A DNA stretch of 37,822 nucleotides. Source: Bacillota bacterium (GTDB lineage: Bacteria; Bacillota; UBA4882; UBA10575). Position 1 is the stretch's first letter. Every line of letters starts with the position of its first letter. Position numbers and translations under genes: made by a program. Under the pieces are notes generated by a model. That model saw nothing but the letters and a program-made list of their open reading frames with translations, searched no databases and had not been told where the DNA came from. This document shows, piece after piece, positions 1 through 7,219 of this stretch. Location: positions 1 to 37,822 of the forward strand of contig JAAYIC010000075.1 in NCBI GenBank assembly GCA_012735195.1, read 5' to 3'.

Positions 1-1157
1 CTTCCATAACCGACAACCCGGCGGAGGCGGCGTTTGCCGGTACCAAGTTTGAATTGATGTTGCTCCCGGAAATTACTTTGAGCGCCGGAAACAACCTTTT
101 CAACCTCAAGTATCTGGATGCCGATTTCACCGGCTCCACCGGTGAAGCAGAGAAGGAAAAGTTCCTCAACCAAATCAAAGGCACCGGTTTCCAAGGAGAA
201 TTCAACTCCGGCGCCCGGTTGGGATTTGCCATCGGTCGTTTCAGTATCCATTTTCATCCCTGGGTCAGCGGTTCTTTCAACTTGGGCGAGGCCCTGCCGG
301 TACTTATTTTTGACGGTCTGAAAGCGGAATCAGAATACAGCCTTTCCAACCTGGGCGCCACCGGCTTGGCCGCCGCCGCCGTTGATCTGAATTATGCCTT
401 TGGTCTTAGGTTCAAAAACGACGCCACCCTGGGGATAGGTACGACCCTCCGTTACCTGCACGGCCTTGGCGTAGCCTATGCCACCATCGAAGAGGGTAAG
501 ATTGTAACCAACAAGTACGGTGAGTCCAGTTATGATATTTCAAAAGCCACTTTTCTCCATGGCACGGCTTATGACCAAAATAAGTACCCTGATTTCCGCG
601 GTCAAGGGTTCTTTGTTGACCTGGGCGCCATCTACCGGCAAAACCGCTGGCAAGCCGGTCTTGCATTAAAGAATATCGGCAGTATGAGCTGGCAGGGGAT
701 TGACGGGAAACAGCTGGCTGAACCATTAAAGGGTGATATTATCACCGGTGGTCCGGAGGGACCGAAATTTGCCTTTGACAAGGAAAATTTTGAGTATAAA
801 TCGGAGAAGTTTAACAGTTATACGCATTCTTTGCCCCTGGTCCTACAGGTTCACGGTTCCTACCAGGTTTTACGCAGTCTGGCTGTAAGCGCCGGCCTTG
901 AAAAAGCCATGGAGGATGGTTGGGGCTATTCCAGCAACCCCCGGCTTTGGGCCGGAATGGACTGGCGTCCTTTCCGTCTCCTGCGCCTGAGCGGAACCGT
1001 CGCCCGGCAGCAGGAGGCCTGGTATTACGATGCCCTGTTCCAGCTTCGTCTCTGGGCTCTCTGGCTTAATCTCCAGCTAAGTTGGGGCGGTACCGGATTT
1101 TCCCCTGACGAGGCTAACGGCCTGATGGCTTCCCTCTCAATGTTTCTACATTTCTAA
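1..1157 (+). CDS. Outer-membrane beta-barrel-like protein (TraF/DUF5723-like), 5' end missing
   Basis: The reading frame is open back to base 3, so the start lies outside the window; the ATG at 57 is internal. The visible N-terminus contains an NPA-E-A-A-FAG motif like that near the start of TraF/DUF5723-type porin-like proteins. The rest alternates short amphipathic strands rich in Gly, Tyr, Phe and Leu, for example GARLGFAIGRFSIHFHPW and TLGIGTTLRYLHGLGVAYA. There is no long hydrophobic helix. The chain ends LSMFLHF, and a C-terminal aromatic residue is typical of outer-membrane barrels. I infer a barrel in an outer membrane, which suggests a diderm Firmicute. The substrate is unknown. A strong terminator follows 20 bases after the stop. 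The family name is tentative; the barrel-like character is the firmer part. Confidence 0.6.
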   Translation, partial: SITDNPAEAAFAGTKFELMLLPEITLSAGNNLFNLKYLDADFTGSTGEAEKEKFLNQIKGTGFQGEFNSGARLGFAIGRFSIHFHPWVSGSFNLGEALPVLIFDGLKAESEYSLSNLGATGLAAAAVDLNYAFGLRFKNDATLGIGTTLRYLHGLGVAYATIEEGKIVTNKYGESSYDISKATFLHGTAYDQNKYPDFRGQGFFVDLGAIYRQNRWQAGLALKNIGSMSWQGIDGKQLAEPLKGDIITGGPEGPKFAFDKENFEYKSEKFNSYTHSLPLVLQVHGSYQVLRSLAVSAGLEKAMEDGWGYSSNPRLWAGMDWRPFRLLRLSGTVARQQEAWYYDALFQLRLWALWLNLQLSWGGTGFSPDEANGLMASLSMFLHF

Positions 1158-1177
1158 TCCTTCTCTAAAATTAAGTG

Positions 1178-1208
1178 AAAACCGGGACTGCAAATGTCCC
1201 GGTTTTTT
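1178..1208 (+). terminator. Rho-independent terminator after the barrel gene
   Basis: An 11-bp stem (1178-1188 pairing with 1196-1206) with a 7-base loop runs into six T residues at 1203-1208. It closes the transcript of the upstream gene. It also argues against any start for the next gene as early as 1194. Confidence 0.85.
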
Positions 1209-1272
1209 CTTGCCATCCTTGCCACCAATTACTTGCAGGAAAAACCGGCTTCATCGCTAATCAGGATTAGAG

Positions 1273-1300
1273 TTGACAATAAATATTTCCGGGAAATTAT
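1273..1300 (+). promoter_or_regulatory. Candidate sigma-A promoter for the LysM-deacetylase gene
   Basis: A perfect TTGACA lies at 1273-1278. After 16 bases comes AATTAT at 1295-1300, which matches TATAAT at four of six positions. It sits between the upstream terminator and the start codon at 1368, leaving a leader of about 60 bases. The -10 element is weak, so this is a candidate only. Confidence 0.4.
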
Positions 1301-1367
1301 CCCGGGGTTCTGGCATGCGTCAGCAAAAATCACGTGCAGAAATGATTATTTTCAGGGGGTTATGATC

Positions 1368-2468
1368 ATGAAAAAGCTGCCAGTCTTCTTTCTCGTTTTT
1401 CTTATCCTTGCGACTATGGCCGTACCCGGTCTGGCTGCCTATCGGGTTTATCGCGCGCAACCGCTGAATACCGTCTCCCAGATCGCCATCTGGTATGGCC
1501 TGCCCAGTGATACGCTGGTACAGACCAACCGGCTGCCGAATCCGGGGTTCATTATTCCCCGTCAGGTTCTCTTAATCCCTGACCCCGTCACCGGACCGGA
1601 TGAGCAGCTTCACTTGGTTAAACCCGGTGAGACACTGCAAAACCTGGCCGACAGGTATAACACCAGCCTGCAATGGCTGTTGGACCGGAATTACCTGCCG
1701 GGCGGGGTCCTTTACGCCGGGCAAATGATTAAAGTCCCGGCGGCGCCAAAACCTGCCGCACCGTCCTGGGGACCGGCAAAAACGGGAAACACCACAATCG
1801 GTTCTTATGTTTGGAACATCCCCGCCTTAATGGCCAGGCACCCGGGGCGCATCTTTCTTAACGGCCCGGCAAACCAAAGAAAAGTTGCACTGACCTTTGA
1901 CGACGGACCGGATACAATTTATACCCCGGCAATCCTCGATCTCCTGGCCAAGTATGGCGTCAAAGCCACTTTTTTCTTGAGGGGTGACCGGATCCCAGGC
2001 CGGGAGTGGGTGGTGCAAAGGATTATTAATGAAGGCCACATCATCGGGAACCACACCCAAACCCATGCCAATCTCCGGAAATTAAGTGTGGCCCGCATAC
2101 AGGAAGAGGTTTTACGCACCGAGGAATTGATCGCGGCTCAGACCGGTCTCCGGCCTGTTCTAGTCCGCCCTCCTTATGGCGAGATGTCCGAATCCGGCTT
2201 GGACTGGTTGGCCGGAGCAGGGTACGTGATGACCAACTGGTCAGTGGACTCCGGCGATTGGCGGGCGGAAAATGCCGACCAGATTATGATCAATATCCTG
2301 CTCGACCTCAACCCCGGTTCAGTCATCCTGTTCCATTCTGCCGGCGGAACCGGACAGGACCTGACCTCCACCGTCAAGGCCACGGAGGATTTGCTCTATA
2401 CCCTCTGGGGTCTGGGGTACGAGATTGTCACCTTGCCCGAGCTTCTCTCGGTCCCCGCTTACCGGTGA
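1368..2468 (+). CDS. Secreted LysM-polysaccharide deacetylase
   Basis: This is a predicted extracytoplasmic carbohydrate esterase 4 enzyme, which removes N-acetyl groups from peptidoglycan or a related polysaccharide. The start at 1368 has AGGGGG eight bases upstream. An ATG at 1362 is possible but too close to it. The 366-residue product has a signal peptide (residues 1-23) and two LysM-like cell-wall-binding repeats (about 28-71 and 81-124). A NodB domain follows, with TFDDGPD (176-182), the metal-binding pair in HTQTHANL, then RPPYGE, DSGDW and ILFHS, so all five catalytic motifs appear intact. The LysM repeats suggest it acts on the cell wall, either in vegetative cells or in the spore cortex. 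It is monocistronic, with terminators on both sides. Confidence 0.9.
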   Translation: MKKLPVFFLVFLILATMAVPGLAAYRVYRAQPLNTVSQIAIWYGLPSDTLVQTNRLPNPGFIIPRQVLLIPDPVTGPDEQLHLVKPGETLQNLADRYNTSLQWLLDRNYLPGGVLYAGQMIKVPAAPKPAAPSWGPAKTGNTTIGSYVWNIPALMARHPGRIFLNGPANQRKVALTFDDGPDTIYTPAILDLLAKYGVKATFFLRGDRIPGREWVVQRIINEGHIIGNHTQTHANLRKLSVARIQEEVLRTEELIAAQTGLRPVLVRPPYGEMSESGLDWLAGAGYVMTNWSVDSGDWRAENADQIMINILLDLNPGSVILFHSAGGTGQDLTSTVKATEDLLYTLWGLGYEIVTLPELLSVPAYR

Positions 2469-2579
2469 CCGCATGGATACGCCAGGATAGAACCGCGATC
2501 CCGGCATTCGAAGGCATGATCTTCCAACCGACGGAAACCGGGGCAATAATAATCATCATACCGGAAAACCTGAGCAAAA

Positions 2580-2608
2580 AAAGAACCGGCCTTGAAGGCC
2601 GGTTCTTT
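2580..2608. terminator. Bidirectional terminator between convergent genes
   Basis: A 13-bp stem (2580-2592 pairing with 2596-2608) has a 3-base loop. A seven-A run at 2576-2582 gives a U-tract to minus-strand transcripts, and a T-rich tail serves plus-strand ones. It overlaps the stop codon of the minus-strand rhomboid-like gene. Confidence 0.8.
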
Positions 2609-3308
2609 ATTCCACCACTCGCAACCTGCGCCGCTTTTTTCCCCTCCGGAATCTGTCGGTCCAGCCCTTGAAGGAAAACCCTCTCCGCCAAAGCCAGTAC
2701 CGGAACCCGCGGGCAAACGGGCCGCTGCCGCGGAAAAGGTAGACCACGGCGATTCCGCTGACCGAGGCCACCCCCAACAACCAGTGCAGTCTGAAGTAGC
2801 TAAAGAAAGTGAGCGCCGCCTGAATCCAGGCCAGCCATTCTGCTCTAATAGGAATAAGCCCCCAAAACAAGAGTTCCTGTCCACGGAAGATGCCGGCCCA
2901 AGCCCAGGTTATAGCGGTCAAAGGCAGCCAAAAGCCGGCTATTTGGATGGGAAACCGCATAACGAACATGCTCACCAGCAGCATCGCCAGGCCGGTTACA
3001 AGGGTCACCAGGAAAAGAAAGATCCCATATGTCTGGGGTCCCCAGCTCCGTTCCAGACTGCCGCCGATAAACCATAACCACAAAAGTGCAAAGAGCGTAG
3101 AGAAAATTTCCAGGTTCGCCAGGGGGTAAGTCAGCAGCGTCCAAGGATAACGCAAGAAACTGAACGGGAAGAGGGCCAGCAGGCTATAGAGTGGCCGGTA
3201 TAGGTGAAAAAGGAGAAAGAAGATCCCTCCCAAAAGAATCAGTCCCTTGGTTACCGGGGTAAAATCCTTGTACAGAAAATACTTCACTTCGCGGGTAAAT
3301 TTCCGCAC
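2607..3308 (-). CDS. Rhomboid-like multi-pass membrane protein without the protease active site
   Basis: The start is a GTG at 3308 with GAGGAGG seven bases upstream. The longer open frame to 3371 has no such site. The 233-residue product has about six hydrophobic segments. The block around YPLANLEIFSTLFALLWLWF and then GGSLERSWGP resembles the second helix and following loop of rhomboids. The usual His and Asn residues there are absent. No GxSG serine motif is visible in the later helices; the closest stretch is GFWLPLTA. I infer an inactive rhomboid-fold protein (iRhom- or derlin-like) rather than a protease. The C-terminal tail is highly basic (RGKKRRRLR). The gene follows the zinc-ribbon gene and may be the last of that operon. 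Confidence 0.65.
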   Translation of the reverse strand: MRKFTREVKYFLYKDFTPVTKGLILLGGIFFLLFHLYRPLYSLLALFPFSFLRYPWTLLTYPLANLEIFSTLFALLWLWFIGGSLERSWGPQTYGIFLFLVTLVTGLAMLLVSMFVMRFPIQIAGFWLPLTAITWAWAGIFRGQELLFWGLIPIRAEWLAWIQAALTFFSYFRLHWLLGVASVSGIAVVYLFRGSGPFARGFRYWLWRRGFSFKGWTDRFRRGKKRRRLRVVE

Positions 3309-3321
3309 AGAAAAGCCTCCT

Positions 3322-3349
3322 CTCGGCACTCGTCGCTCGAATCTCGTGG
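3322..3349. repeat. Tandem 7-bp repeat tract (CTCGTCG family), four units
   Basis: Four consecutive 7-bp units read CTCGGCA, CTCGTCG, CTCGAAT and CTCGTGG on the plus strand. They lie between the stop of the zinc-ribbon gene and the ribosome-binding site of the rhomboid-like gene. The same unit recurs at 17617-17651. Confidence 0.65.
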
Positions 3350-3371
3350 GTGTGGCCGGGCGCCCTGCCAT

Positions 3372-4124
3372 CTATAGGATTACCAATAGCCTCCCACAAT
3401 TCTCACACGTGGGCGGCGCCGCCCCTCCCCTGCGCGCCTTCTCCAAAATACCGGCGGAAACCAGCACATGGCAGTAGCCGCAGGTTTTATCTTTAACAGG
3501 GGCCAGGACCACCCCGTTCATCCGCTCACACAAACGGTCAAATCTGGCCTTCCACTCCGGGGAAAGCAAAGCGGCAAGTTGCGCACCCTCTTTTTCTAAA
3601 GCCGCCACTTCCTTCTGGAGTGCACTCCGCTTCCCCTCCAGTTCGGCCTGGCGCTTTACCAGTTCTTTTTTGAGACCGGCCGCCTCCTTTTGGAGACAGG
3701 CCAGTTCCTTCTCCTTCTCCTCCACGTCGTACATGGCCTGGAGGATCTCTTCTTCAATCCGCTCTTCCGCCTGCCGGTATTCGGCGATTTTCTTCTCCAG
3801 TTGGGTTAATTCTTTAGGAGAGGTGATTTTTCCTCCATAAAGATCTTTTTCCGCCTCTTCCCGGTGATAACGCAAACCGGCACGATCTTCTTCCCACCGT
3901 TTCATCTTTTTGCGCCAATTAGAAATGGCCTCTTCACAGGAGGCCATCTTACCTGCAAGCGACCTTAATTTATTTGCCAATGGGTTGAGGGAATGGTCGG
4001 CAAGCAATTGCTCCAGTTCCTTTTCGGCTTTGGACTGGCGTCTGCGAACCTCTTGGTATTGGTATAACCAATTCATTTCCCGGTTCTTGCTCATCCCATC
4101 ATCCCCATCCGAGTCTAACTCCAT
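3372..4124 (-). CDS. Coiled-coil zinc-ribbon protein (COG1579 type)
   Basis: The product is a long, charged coiled coil (roughly residues 20-200, full of heptad-spaced Leu, Lys and Glu). It ends in a four-cysteine zinc ribbon, CGYC and, about 20 residues later, CENC. This is the layout of the COG1579 family, proposed to bind nucleic acid or act as a scaffold; its role is not settled. The start at 4124 has GGAG 11 bases upstream, supplied by a tandem repeat. The downstream ATG at 4094 (MSKNREMNWLY) fits the usual N-terminus better but has only a weak purine-rich sequence before it. The gene follows the DksA-type and Nif3 genes, a common Firmicute arrangement. Confidence 0.8.
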   Translation of the reverse strand: MELDSDGDDGMSKNREMNWLYQYQEVRRRQSKAEKELEQLLADHSLNPLANKLRSLAGKMASCEEAISNWRKKMKRWEEDRAGLRYHREEAEKDLYGGKITSPKELTQLEKKIAEYRQAEERIEEEILQAMYDVEEKEKELACLQKEAAGLKKELVKRQAELEGKRSALQKEVAALEKEGAQLAALLSPEWKARFDRLCERMNGVVLAPVKDKTCGYCHVLVSAGILEKARRGGAAPPTCENCGRLLVIL

Positions 4125-4197
4125 ATAGCTTTTAACTCCGTATGGCTCTTAACTCCGTATGGCTCTTAACTCCGTATGGCTCTTAACTCCGTATAGC
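4116..4197. repeat. Tandem 17-bp repeat tract, about five units
   Basis: Units are 4116-4132, 4133-4149, 4150-4166, 4167-4183 and a partial one at 4184-4197. The three central units (TAACTCCGTATGGCTCT on plus) are identical, so the expansion looks recent. On the minus strand each unit carries CGGAG plus TTA. The tract spans the stop codon of the DksA-type gene and the first start codon of the zinc-ribbon gene. Confidence 0.9.
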
Positions 4198-4368
4198 ACC
4201 AAGCAAATCTTTGTAGGTATCAATATCCATGCCAATCTCCGACCTGCGAGCGACGATATCGGATCCCTTTTCCCGCGCACATTCCACACATCTCTTCGTC
4301 TCCGGCAGGGCTTTAAGCCTTTCCGCAGGGATCTCCTTTGCGCAAATCTCGCATTTCCTTCCCATCAT
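4183..4368 (-). CDS. Small TraR/DksA-type C4 zinc-finger protein
   Basis: The product is 61 residues. Its N-terminal half reads CEIC, then IPAERLKALPET, then CVEC, the canonical TraR/DksA C4 zinc finger. The coiled-coil portion of DksA that reaches into RNA polymerase is missing, so this is a stand-alone finger. The first ATG (4368) has AGGAGG six bases upstream; a second ATG directly follows. The stop codon lies in the first unit of a 17-bp tandem repeat. The gene sits 15 bases after the Nif3-like gene and is probably cotranscribed with it. The function is unknown. Confidence 0.8.
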   Translation of the reverse strand: MMGRKCEICAKEIPAERLKALPETKRCVECAREKGSDIVARRSEIGMDIDTYKDLLGAIRS

Positions 4369-4383
4369 AGAAAACCTCCTTTT

Positions 4384-5493
4384 TTAATCCAAGCGGTAGG
4401 GAGCAATCTGCTTCCGGCTGGTAAAAACCTGCACCCGGGAATCACCGGTAAACCTGGCCTCCAGGTGCTCTTTTATCCGAACCAAACCCCGGGATTCCAT
4501 GATATGGTGCCCGGGGTCGACAATGGCCAACCCTGCCTGCCGCGCGGCAAGAAAATGGTGGTGGCTAAGGTCGGAAGTGATAAAGACATCGGCGCCCATC
4601 TCTTTAACCTGTGGCAAAAATCTCCCGCCGCCGCCGGCAACAACCGCAACCCTTTTTACCTTGTCAATTACGGCTCCCCCGCATCTGAGCACCGGAGGGA
4701 CAAAAATCTCCTTGATTCCGGCCAAAAAATCATCCCACGAAAGTTCGGAGGGGAGGTTCCCGATCCGTCCCCAACCGGTGTTCCCGGTCGCCTGGGCCAA
4801 AGGGTACAGGTCATAAGCAACCTCTTCGTACGGATGAACCGCGAGCAGGGCCCGGAGAACCTCCTGCTCCAGCCTGGCCGGGAAGATTGTCTCTAAACGC
4901 ACTTCGGCGACCCGTTCCAGTTTGCCCTTTTCTCCCAGGAACGGGTTGGTGCCCTCCCGGGGAAGGAAAGTGCCTGTTCCCTCCGTTTGAAATGTGCAGT
5001 GGCTGTAATTACCGATCCAGCCGGCCCCGGCCCGGGCCAACCCTTCCATAACTACATCTTCATAGCCTTTAGGCAAAAAGACTACCAATTTCAGGTGTTT
5101 TTCACCGCCGGTCTCTACCGGCTGGGGTTTGACCAGGTGCAACAGGCGGGCCAAGTAATCGTTAAGCCCCCGGGGCGCCCGGTCATAATTTGTATGCAAC
5201 GTGTAAAGTGAGATCTCTTTTCTTATCAGTTCCCCCCAGAGTCTGCCGGTGGGAGAGTCCAAACGAAGATCGGTCAATAACCCACCAAAGGGCGGGTGGT
5301 GGGTTATAATCAGCCCGGCCTTTAGCTCTTCCGCTTCGGCAATCACTTCTTCCGTAAGGTCCAAGGCCAGCAAAACATTGGAAATCTCCTGATCGGCCCG
5401 GCCCGCGATCAACCCCACCTTGTCACCGGCCTCCGCCAGGGCAAGCGGGGCCAATTCCTCCAGTACCGAGGTAACCTCACTAATAAGCGGCAT
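4384..5493 (-). CDS. Nif3-like dinuclear metal centre protein (YqfO type)
   Basis: The 369-residue protein starts PLISEVTSVLEELAPLALAEAGDKVGL and has the metal-binding signatures of the Nif3/YqfO family. These are ITHHPPF near residue 63, TSDLSHHHF and DPGHHIMES near the C-terminus. The extra central domain of about 100 residues (SGGEKHLKLVVFLP onward, with VHPYEEVAYDLYP) is the PII-like insertion typical of YqfO. The family is annotated as 'GTP cyclohydrolase I type 2 homolog', but its physiological role is uncertain. The order Nif3, zinc finger, zinc ribbon downstream of rpoD is common in Clostridia. The product should be cytoplasmic. Confidence 0.9.
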   Translation of the reverse strand: MPLISEVTSVLEELAPLALAEAGDKVGLIAGRADQEISNVLLALDLTEEVIAEAEELKAGLIITHHPPFGGLLTDLRLDSPTGRLWGELIRKEISLYTLHTNYDRAPRGLNDYLARLLHLVKPQPVETGGEKHLKLVVFLPKGYEDVVMEGLARAGAGWIGNYSHCTFQTEGTGTFLPREGTNPFLGEKGKLERVAEVRLETIFPARLEQEVLRALLAVHPYEEVAYDLYPLAQATGNTGWGRIGNLPSELSWDDFLAGIKEIFVPPVLRCGGAVIDKVKRVAVVAGGGGRFLPQVKEMGADVFITSDLSHHHFLAARQAGLAIVDPGHHIMESRGLVRIKEHLEARFTGDSRVQVFTSRKQIAPYRLD

Positions 5494-5725
5494 ACTTGAA
5501 TCATCCTCGTATGCACCGTCTTTGACGGATTTTTCTATTTATTGCTATGTAATTTCTATAGGGTACCCCATTTTTCCTGCTTGCACCGGAATTATTTTCT
5601 GGTATTTCCTGCAAAACCTTCCTTGTCCTGCTATACTGCCCCATAAGAGGGCGGCTGTTTTTATTTCTATATTCATATTCTAGAGCCCAATCCTATATAG
5701 CGCAGGTCAACGCTTAAAATTTTCC

Positions 5726-5748
5726 AAAAAAAAGTGGGCTCCCCCACT
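5726..5748 (-). terminator. Terminator of the tRNA transcript
   Basis: On the minus strand a 6-bp stem (5748-5743 with 5738-5733) and 4-base loop is followed by a run of eight T residues. It begins nine bases after the CCA end of the second tRNA. Confidence 0.85.
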
Positions 5749-5756
5749 CTTGTTTG

Positions 5757-5831
5757 TGGTGGGCCCACCTGGATTTGAACCTGGGACCGATCGGTTATGA
5801 GCCGACTGCTCTGCCGCTGAGCTATGGGCCC
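5757..5831 (-). tRNA. tRNA with CAT anticodon (elongator Met or lysidine-type Ile)
   Basis: A 75-base cloverleaf has a 7-bp acceptor stem (GGGCCCA with TGGGCCC), A discriminator and encoded CCA. The anticodon CAT is at 5797-5799. G1 pairs with C72, so it is not the initiator tRNA. The anticodon stem-loop CGGCTCATAACCG resembles that of Ile2 tRNAs whose C34 is changed to lysidine. However, some Firmicute elongator Met tRNAs look similar. I leave the amino acid open. Confidence 0.9.
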
Positions 5832-5849
5832 TTAAGTTGCAAAATATAA

Positions 5850-5924
5850 TGGCTCCTCGAGCTGGACTCGAACCAGCAACCACCCGGTTAACAGCCGGGT
5901 GCTCTACCATTGAGCTATCGAGGA
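5850..5924 (-). tRNA. tRNA-Asn (GTT)
   Basis: A 75-base cloverleaf has acceptor stem TCCTCGA/TCGAGGA, G discriminator and encoded CCA. The anticodon GTT is at 5890-5892. It lies 18 bases upstream of the second tRNA in the same transcript. Confidence 0.95.
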
Positions 5925-5942
5925 GCGTGACCACCACGTATT

Positions 5943-5971
5943 ATTTTACACCCTTTTGCACTTTTCGTCAA
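5943..5971 (-). promoter_or_regulatory. Sigma-A promoter of the tRNA pair
   Basis: On the minus strand TTGACG (5971-5966) is separated by exactly 17 bases from TAAAAT (5948-5943). Transcription would start near 5936, about 12 bases before the mature tRNA-Asn. The promoter lies just after the rpoD stop codon. Confidence 0.8.
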
Positions 5972-5986
5972 GACCCGGTTTTATTT

Positions 5987-7177
5987 TTACTCCAAAAAGT
6001 CTTTCAGTTTCTTACTACGGCTGGGATGGCGTAACTTGCGCAGGGCCTTGGCCTCAATCTGCCGGATCCGCTCCCTGGTCACACCGAAAACCTGACCTAC
6101 CTCCTCCAGGGTCCTGGCCCGGCCGTCCTCCAACCCGAAGCGCAAGCGCAAAACCTTCTCCTCCCGGGAGGTAAGGGTATTTAAAACGCCCTCCAATTGT
6201 TCAGTGAGCAACCGGAAAGATGCGGCCTCCGAAGGGGCCGGCGCCTCCTGGTCTTCGATGAAGTCTCCCAGGTGGCTGTCTTCCTCCTCACCGATGGGGG
6301 TCTCCAAAGAAACCGGTTCCTGGGCAATCTTGATGATTTCCCGCACCCGTTCAACCGGTAAATTCATTTCCTGGGCGATCTCTTCCGCGGTCGGTTCCCG
6401 CCCCAAGGTTTGTAGTAATTGGCGTGAGACCCGGATCAATTTGTTGATCGTCTCCACCATATGCACGGGGATCCGGATGGTACGGGCCTGGTCGGCGATG
6501 GCCCTGGTGATGGCCTGCCTTATCCACCAGGTGGCATAAGTACTGAATTTAAATCCTTTGTGGGGATCAAATTTCTCCACGGCTTTGATGAGGCCAAGGT
6601 TTCCTTCTTGAATCAAATCAAGGAAAAGCATCCCCCGGCCGACATAGCGTTTGGCGATACTCACCACCAGCCGCAGGTTGGCCTCGGCCAGCTTGCGCTT
6701 GGCCGCTTCATCTCCTTCTTTGGCCTTTTGCGCCAGGTCCAATTCTTCTTCCGGAGTAAGGAGAGGAACCCGCCCGATCTCCTTTAGATACATCCGTACC
6801 GGATCATCCAGGGCGATCCCTTCCGGAATGGAAAGATCGATCTCGTCCTCTTCTTCTTTTAGACTCTCCACCGTTTCCAGGGATTCATTGGTATCGTCAT
6901 CATCGGTGCCGCCGACGATCTCGATCCCTTTTTTGGTCAGCAATTCGTAAATCTCTTCAATTTCGTCCGGGGAGAGTTCAACCCGTTCAAAGGCATCCAT
7001 GATCTCCTGGTAAGAAACCATACCTTTTTGCCGGCCCCGGGCAATAAGCCGCTTCAGGCAGGTTACCTTATTCGCCTGGCGTTCCTGTTCCTGAGGCGCC
7101 TGCTGTTTTTGGCCGGTTTTGTGCTCTTTGTTTTTCTGTAATTCCTGTTCTTTTTCTTTGCTCACGGTAATGATCAT
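5987..7177 (-). CDS. rpoD: Primary RNA polymerase sigma factor SigA/RpoD
   Basis: The 396-residue protein carries the primary sigma factor's regions. Region 1.1 is acidic (about 45-120). Region 1.2 begins [18 protein letters not shown]. Region 2 contains [18 protein letters not shown] and [16 protein letters not shown], for -10 recognition and melting. Region 3 follows, and region 4 contains [20 protein letters not shown] for -35 recognition. The ATG at 7177 directly abuts GGAAGG. A GTG 15 bases further on (MSKEKEQ...) has better spacing and may be the true start. dnaG lies just upstream, as in the Firmicute macromolecular-synthesis operon. No terminator is visible after rpoD, so some reading into the tRNAs is possible. 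Confidence 0.97.
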   Translation of the reverse strand: MIITVSKEKEQELQKNKEHKTGQKQQAPQEQERQANKVTCLKRLIARGRQKGMVSYQEIMDAFERVELSPDEIEEIYELLTKKGIEIVGGTDDDDTNESLETVESLKEEEDEIDLSIPEGIALDDPVRMYLKEIGRVPLLTPEEELDLAQKAKEGDEAAKRKLAEANLRLVVSIAKRYVGRGMLFLDLIQEGNLGLIKAVEKFDPHKGFKFSTYATWWIRQAITRAIADQARTIRIPVHMVETINKLIRVSRQLLQTLGREPTAEEIAQEMNLPVERVREIIKIAQEPVSLETPIGEEEDSHLGDFIEDQEAPAPSEAASFRLLTEQLEGVLNTLTSREEKVLRLRFGLEDGRARTLEEVGQVFGVTRERIRQIEAKALRKLRHPSRSKKLKDFLE

Positions 7178-7219
7178 CCTTCCCGGAAAACCCGGTCACC
7201 ATTTCGTTCCCGGTCGCCT

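Noticed and set aside
4159-4896. A 245-codon plus-strand open frame opposite the Nif3-like gene
   Set aside because: It is antisense to a clearly recognisable Nif3 family protein and its product resembles nothing. GC-rich third positions create such shadow frames throughout this window.
5757-5831. Initiator tRNA-fMet
   Set aside because: The first base pair is G-C, not the unpaired C1-A72 of bacterial initiators, and the anticodon stem lacks the three G-C pairs.
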